From Methanomicrobia archaeon (GTDB lineage Archaea > Halobacteriota > Syntropharchaeia > Alkanophagales > Methanospirareceae): a DNA stretch of 5,758 nt. How positions within the stretch are numbered: the first letter of the stretch is position 1; every line of letters starts with the position of its first letter. This document shows positions 1 to 5,758 of the stretch, in pieces. The notes below the pieces were generated by a model. It did no database searches. It saw only the letters and a program-made list of their open reading frames with translations, and had not been told where the DNA came from. The stretch spans positions 1 through 5,758 of the forward strand of contig JAFGKP010000031.1 in assembly GCA_016928455.1 (NCBI GenBank), written 5' to 3'. The translations under genes and the position numbers were made by a program.

Positions 1-1168
1 CCTCCACCAGTCTGATGATCTGCGCGAGGACCGTGTCTTTCCCGATCTTGGTAGCGCGGAAGGTGAGCACACTGTTCGTATTCAGCGTGCCACCAACGAC
101 CTCGTCGCCTTTTCGCTTTACCACCGGCAGCGGTTCGCCGGTGATCATCGATTCATCTACATAACTCTCGCCTGCCACGACCGTGCCATCGACCGGTATC
201 TTTTCGCCTGGTTTCACCACGATCTGATCCTCAATTTGTACCTCTTCGATCGGCAGCGCCTGCTCCCGCCCGTCACGGAGCACCGTAGCAGTCCTGGGCT
301 GCAGCCCAATCAATTTCTTCAGTGCCTCGGAGGTCCGCCCCTTTGCGCGCGCTTCCAGATACCGGCCAATGGTGAGGAAGGCGGCGAGCATGAGCGCGGT
401 CTCGTAAAAGAGAAATTCGCGCGTAAGCACGAGCTCAAAGGTTCCCAGAACGCTCGCGCCAAAGGCAACCCCGATGCCCATCGCGTACATCACGTCCATG
501 GTGAGGTTCTTATTTTTGAGCGCGCGGTAGGCTGCGCTGAAAATCGGGTGGCTGACGTACACGAATGGTGGTGTGGAGACGATGAGCATGAAGTAAGCCA
601 TCGGAAACGGCCAGGTGATCGGCAGATACATAAGTATCAGAAGTGGGATCGCGACCGCGAACCCAACGATGAACCGTCTGCGTTTCGCCTGTAAGTCGCG
701 CTCCCTGATCGCCTCCTCGGAGGTACTTGCTTCATCGCCCGCGAGGCCGAGGTACTGATAACCCGCCGCTTCAATGGCATGCTTCATGTCCGCGAGCGTT
801 ACTAATCGCGGATTGTACGTGACGTAAGCTTTCTCTGCGCTGAGATTGACCGTGACTGTGGAGACGCCGTCGAGCTCCTGCAGCGCCGTCTCGATGGTCT
901 TTGCACACATCACGCAGGTCATCCCACCGATCTTTACGATCGCGCTCTCATGCACCACGCTGTAGCCCGCGTCTGTCACCGCCCTTTCCAGATCGGCAAT
1001 GGTTACGCGGCTTGGATCATATTCTATACCTGCACTTTCGGTCCCCAGATTCACGTCCGCTCCCGCAACACCCTCAGTGCCCAGGAGCGACTTCTGAATC
1101 GTCGCTGCACAGGTCGCGCAGGTCATTCCGGAGATTTTCAGCTCCGCCTTCTTCCGCTCAGCTGTCAT
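1..1168 (-). CDS. copA: Cu(I)-exporting P1B-type ATPase, CopA-like, N-terminal 389 residues (partial)
   Basis: Heavy-metal P-type ATPase that pumps Cu(I) out of the cytoplasm using ATP; an inner-membrane protein. The gene starts at 1168 and runs off the left edge, so only about half of the usual 750-800 residues is seen. Two tandem HMA metal-binding domains come first: MTCATC (Cys17, Cys20) and MTCVMC (Cys85, Cys88), each followed by the usual beta-alpha-beta pattern ending in DAGY/AAGY. Four membrane helices follow at about 166-184, 190-207, 225-245 and 252-270, with the family motif NLTMDVMYAMG at 221-231. The actuator domain (about 271-389) carries PGEKIPVDG (320-328) and the dephosphorylation motif MITGEP (341-346). 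The CPC motif and the DKTGT phosphorylation site lie outside the window, so Cu(I) rather than Ag(I) or Zn(II) specificity rests on overall similarity to CopA. The start has a GGTGA only 2 nt upstream; no better start exists before Met15. It lies 80 bp downstream of the disulfide reductase gene on the same strand, so cotranscription is possible. Confidence 0.95.
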   Translation of the reverse strand, partial: MTAERKKAELKISGMTCATCAATIQKSLLGTEGVAGADVNLGTESAGIEYDPSRVTIADLERAVTDAGYSVVHESAIVKIGGMTCVMCAKTIETALQELDGVSTVTVNLSAEKAYVTYNPRLVTLADMKHAIEAAGYQYLGLAGDEASTSEEAIRERDLQAKRRRFIVGFAVAIPLLILMYLPITWPFPMAYFMLIVSTPPFVYVSHPIFSAAYRALKNKNLTMDVMYAMGIGVAFGASVLGTFELVLTREFLFYETALMLAAFLTIGRYLEARAKGRTSEALKKLIGLQPRTATVLRDGREQALPIEEVQIEDQIVVKPGEKIPVDGTVVAGESYVDESMITGEPLPVVKRKGDEVVGGTLNTNSVLTFRATKIGKDTVLAQIIRLVE

Positions 1169-4100
1169 TATCACCGTAAGCGGTACGTTCTGTTTTCAGA
1201 ATCTAATGGGTTATTCGCGTCTCTCTCCACCCGTGAACGAACTTATTTTTATATGAACCGCTCAAATCGATCTTTCTTCGCTTTGCAGATCGGGCACACG
1301 CCCGGTGGCCCTTCTCGCGCACAGAGGTAGCCGCAGACGCGGCAGCGCCAGATCGGCAACGGGAGCGCAGAGAGCGTAGGCGCGGCGACCTGCTGCTTGT
1401 GCTGTGCCCGCTCTTCAGCTGGTGGCCGTCGTTCGGGTATCGACTCCAGTTCCTGCTCGCCCGCCATGACACGATCTGATACATACAGGCCACAATAGCA
1501 GGCGCCGTATTCCTCGATATCCTGATCCCGGTAATCGCAGGGGCAGATAATGTCCAGATCCTGCTCCTTCTCTCCCGCGGCCAACCGGCAGGGGCATGCC
1601 CAGTAGCCATAGCGCTGCTCGTTGATCGACAATCCCCGTACCAACTCCTTCGTATGCTCCACATCGGGATTCAGGTGATAGCCAGCCTCCGTGGCTTCCT
1701 TATCCAAGCGTTGGTAGAGCTTTTGCACCCGTTCCTCGTTAACAGCAAGCTCGTCCATTATCCCAAAACCTCCCGAATCCGCTTCTCCTGGTAACCCTGG
1801 ATAACTGTTCCGTTGTTGATCACCATCGTTGGGAATGCACGTGTGGAGGTATGTCGCGCCATATCAGCTAAAATCAGCTCTTTCTCTGCGCCCGCCAACA
1901 AGTCAACATAGACGTAATCGAACGCAACGCCCAACTGCTCGAGCAGTCTTTTCGTCTTCTTGCACCAGACGCAGGTGCTCAATGCATATAGAACTACCCG
2001 CCCTTTATTCTTCCCTTTGACGTGCGTCAGGCTCATGAAACACCACCAGTCAGCTACAGCAATGAACATACATTGCAGACCCGGGGATAAATAAATACTC
2101 GTCGTTTTTTTACGATGAATTCGGAAAGGAAACCGTCGCTCTCATGACCGGTTATAGACCGATTTTCGCCCGGTTTGCTTCTATATGCGCCAGCATCGCA
2201 CCGGCAGCTTTGACCGGATCGGTCTCGATGTTTAATAAGCCACCGGTCAGCTCTCTTAAGTCCTCCGTCAGGAGTGCGACTAACCGCGGCGCACCGGTAA
2301 CCGTAGGCACGGGATTGACGTATGTGAAGAGCCCGAGTGCCAGTGCGAAGACGGCATCGATGGTGGCCTTCTGCTCCATATATTCCGGTGCCGCCGCGAC
2401 CACCGGGAGATCCGGTATGGGCACGCCGCCCAGTGCACGGCCGATCATTGCTAATAGATCACCTAAACGACCCGTATCGGTGCAGGTACCGTAGCTCAGA
2501 ACAGGTGGTATGTTCAGGCGCTCACAAAAGCCTCTGAGACCAGGACCCGCGAATGCCATCGCCTCGGGACTGCAGAGGCCCGCAACCTGCAGGGCGCTGT
2601 TGCCGCAGCCCATCGAGAGCACGAGAATGTCACGTTTGATGAGCTCTCGTGCTATGCGAACGCTGTGCACGTCCTGCCCGGAATCCCGGAGCGTGGTGCA
2701 GGAGACGAATCCGGCGAGTCCTCGTACCGTACCATCCTTAATAGCAGTTATAAGTTGCTCAAACGAGCCGCCAAGAGCTGCACGGATGCTCTCGGTCGAG
2801 AACCCAACCAGCGCTTCTCTTACCGGTAACGCTCTCATGGGCTCGACGTTCTCTCGACGGTCCTTGAAATTATCGACCGCCATCTGCAGCAGGTGCGCTG
2901 CCTGTTCTCCCGCCTGTTCAGGCACGTAGTTGACACGATCAGTAATACCGTCAAAGGCAACTAATTCACTCACCGGCACGAGCTTGAATTTGTATTTCCG
3001 GGCATACAGCGGATCGATGGGCATCGAGCAATTCATATCGGCCGCGAAAAGGTCCACGCAGCCGCTGGCGAGCACCGCTTCCTGCGTGATCCAGTTGCCC
3101 GTGAATCCGTAGAATACCTCATCCATTTCCCAGCGCTGGATCATCTCCTGCCCGGTCTCAATGTTCGCAATGACCCGCAGGCCCTTTGCGCCCGCGGCCT
3201 TTGCCCGCTCCTGCCATGACGCTTCCCGGGCCAGTTGTACCATCGCGAACCCGAGAAACGGCTCGTGACCGTTTGGCAGCACATTCACATAATCCGGGTC
3301 CAGAACACCGAGGTCAACACGCATAGGATGCGGCCTCGGAATCCCGAAGAGGATGTCCTGGCAGTACTCGTTGACAATCTGGCTCTGGTACGCCATTGCC
3401 AGCCCGAGGCGCATCGCCTTGAGCGCGAGACTCGCGTAATAACCATCAACGTTGGTAAGGCACGAGCTCGTAGCCAGCATCATCTCAGCATAGATCCCGC
3501 CGGGGAAGATATTCAGCTCTTTCCAGACCTCTTTGCGCTCAGCAGGCGCTAAGGCCGCCACAACAAGGCTCGAATCATAGTATTTGCGGTTAAAATCGGC
3601 CTCTACAAAATCGCAGAGCCGAATAGCAATCTCCTGCACGGATCCCGAACTCGAGATGCCGAACCGCTCAGCAAAATCACACAATTTCTCGGGTTCCTGT
3701 ATCGTGAACGGTGTTTTGCCCGCTGCTGTTGCACGGAGCGTCTTTATGGTCTGATCGGTGTGATACTGGTATGTGGACGCGCCCAGCACATTTCGGAGTA
3801 GCATCATCCGCATCGCCATGCCATCGGCCGTGATGCCGCACACGCCGCGTTTGTCCTTTACTGCATCAGCACGGCACGGGCCATTAGAGCACAAATCGCA
3901 GCGCGTGCCCGCCTGGCAGAACTGACAGCGTCTATCAGGGTCGCCGCCCATGCCCTGGGCCTCATAACGGTCCCAGATGTTGTTCATGCCATCCTTCTTG
4001 ATCCGCTCGTACATCCTCTGAACAGAATCGTGGTACGAAATTCTATCCTTCTCCATGTTTACCCACTCCCTGTGGTAATCATAAGCGTACGGACAAGATA

Positions 4101-5758
4101 AATAAGCAAGCTCGGTGCACAACTCTTTTGTGTGGTGCCGTCGAATGTGAAGATAGTTCAGGAATTCCGGTGATCTGCTCACCGCTACGGGGGCAATGAC
4201 ATCGCGCGATAATAAAGGAGAAGGAGCGGGCCAGAAGACGCTTGCTGGCTCGTTTACGAAAGCGCTCAAGAGTTTCAGCATGAGCCTGCCCCTGCTACTC
4301 GGCGTTATTCTCCTCTTGGGCCTCTTCCGCGTCTTCGTGACGAATGAGATGATATCGTCCGTTTTCACGGGTGCCGTGGTGCGTGATACGCTCATCGGCG
4401 TGGCGATTGGGAGCGTCTACGCCGGTAACCCGATCATCAGTTACATCATTGGTGGTGAGCTGCTCGCAGCGAAGGTGAGCCTCTTTGCCGTTGCAGGCTT
4501 CATTGTTGCCTGGGTGACGGTTGGCGTTGTCCAATTCCCTGCGGAAGCTGCGATCCTGGGGTGGCGGTTCGCAACCGCACGGAACATCCTCTGCTTTATC
4601 TTCGCCATTGCGGTCGCAATCGTTACGGTTGCTACGGTGGGGGTGCTCACATGAATGGGACCGGCGTGCCAACGGAACGAGGCGCGGGAAAGTGGAAGGT
4701 GGAAGGGGCGAAGAAAAGGAAGAAGGAGCTCTCATACGGGCTCTATTTCCTGGGTGTCGTGCTCCTCCTGTACCTCGTTCTTTATCTGCTTGAGCCCGCC
4801 AGCATCCAGAAAGCGCTCATGGCAAGTGGCGATGTGCTGGTTACCATAGCGCCGATCCTGGCGATTGTCATCTGTTTTATGGGGTTCCTCAACTATTTCG
4901 TCACGCCGAAAACGATCTCGAAGTACGTGGGGCAGGGCTCGGGCGCGAAAGGCTGGCTCCTGGCTATCGCCGCCGGGATACTGAGCCACGGCGCGATTTA
5001 CGTCTGGTATCCACTCCTGCAGGAATTGCGTGAACAGGGTATGCGCAGCGGTCTGGTTGCCGTGTTCCTGTACAATCGCGCGATCAAGCTCCCCCTGTTG
5101 CCCCTGATGATCTATTACTTCGGCACGGAGTTCGTGGGCGTGCTGCTAATCTATATGGTCATTGTATCGGTAATTGTGGGGAAACTGATTGAGTTCATTG
5201 AAGGACAGTTCAAGAATCAGGAGATCCTGTAATAAGCAGATATGCTGTGGTTTCCGATACTGGTGGGTGGTTCTCGCTCGTGGAGCGGGCAGACGAGCGA
5301 GCGACGGCGTGTACCATCGCAAAGCATTCGGGGAGCACAATAATTTTTCTGCCTCGCATCCTGAAGATGAGTATCCGAAAACAGAGGCGTGAGAGATGAA
5401 GAAGCTGAGAACTGCTCTGATCGGGAAGAAGCGAATATTTGTGATCTTCCTGCTTGTTTTACTGGTTGGTTTTATCATTTCCGTATGTGCTCTTGATTTC
5501 GGGCTGGTTCGATCAGAATCATCCGCCGATTCGCAGGTGAGTACCTACTCAGCGATGGAACCCGAGCCTGACCTCTCCGGAACGGTTTATCTTTACGTAG
5601 TGGGCACCGACCCGGTGAGTAAGGCGCTCGAAGCTGAACTGAAGCAGGACTTACTGAGCAGTTTTACTGACGTGAAGTCCTACGGCAATCTGAAAGAGCA
5701 GTTTGAGGGCCCGGTGGTCGCGGTGTTCGTGCTCAGGGAAGACCATTTTTACACACCC

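Overview
The window looks like a piece of a euryarchaeal genome, most plausibly from the methanogen/ANME/Syntrophoarchaeum side. The basis is archaeal-type promoters (TTATTTATC boxes about 45-55 nt upstream of start codons), GGGAGG/GGTG Shine-Dalgarno sites, a ferredoxin:disulfide reductase with a fused rubredoxin domain and Tyr in the active-site CYC motif as described from Methanosarcina, and a methanoredoxin-like glutaredoxin just upstream of it. The lineage is an inference; there is no rRNA or marker gene here.

Left half, all on the minus strand and read right to left: a CODH/CooS-family protein (4056-2152); a short promoter region; a two-gene operon of a glutaredoxin-like protein (2036-1758) and a ferredoxin:disulfide reductase (1758-1249) sharing one base at the stop/start; then a Cu(I)-exporting P1B-type ATPase, CopA (1168 to beyond position 1), with two N-terminal metal-binding domains. 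The window ends before the CopA phosphorylation domain.

Right half, plus strand: two overlapping genes (4196-4654 and 4651-5232) that look like the two halves of a split multi-spanning permease of the YraQ/ArsP-like type, divergent from the CODH-family gene; a 163-bp gap with a 9-bp perfect stem-loop and a T-rich tract; and the start of an unrecognised membrane-anchored protein (5396 to beyond the window end).

The main point of interest is the CODH-family protein. It keeps the B-cluster cysteines, a short CX2C D-cluster motif, and the C-cluster ligands His264, Cys343, Cys453, Cys484 and Cys525, plus the catalytic-type Lys563. The cysteine of the usual G-I-C-C-T-G-N-E motif (Cys295 in Carboxydothermus CODH-II) is glutamate (Glu300). 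This makes it a 'deviant' CODH that probably holds an Fe/S/O hybrid cluster, like CooS-V of Carboxydothermus or hybrid cluster protein, rather than a Ni,Fe C-cluster. With no cooF or cooC beside it, and a ferredoxin-driven thiol-redox pair and a copper pump next to it, the locus reads more like redox, nitrosative or metal stress handling than CO metabolism.
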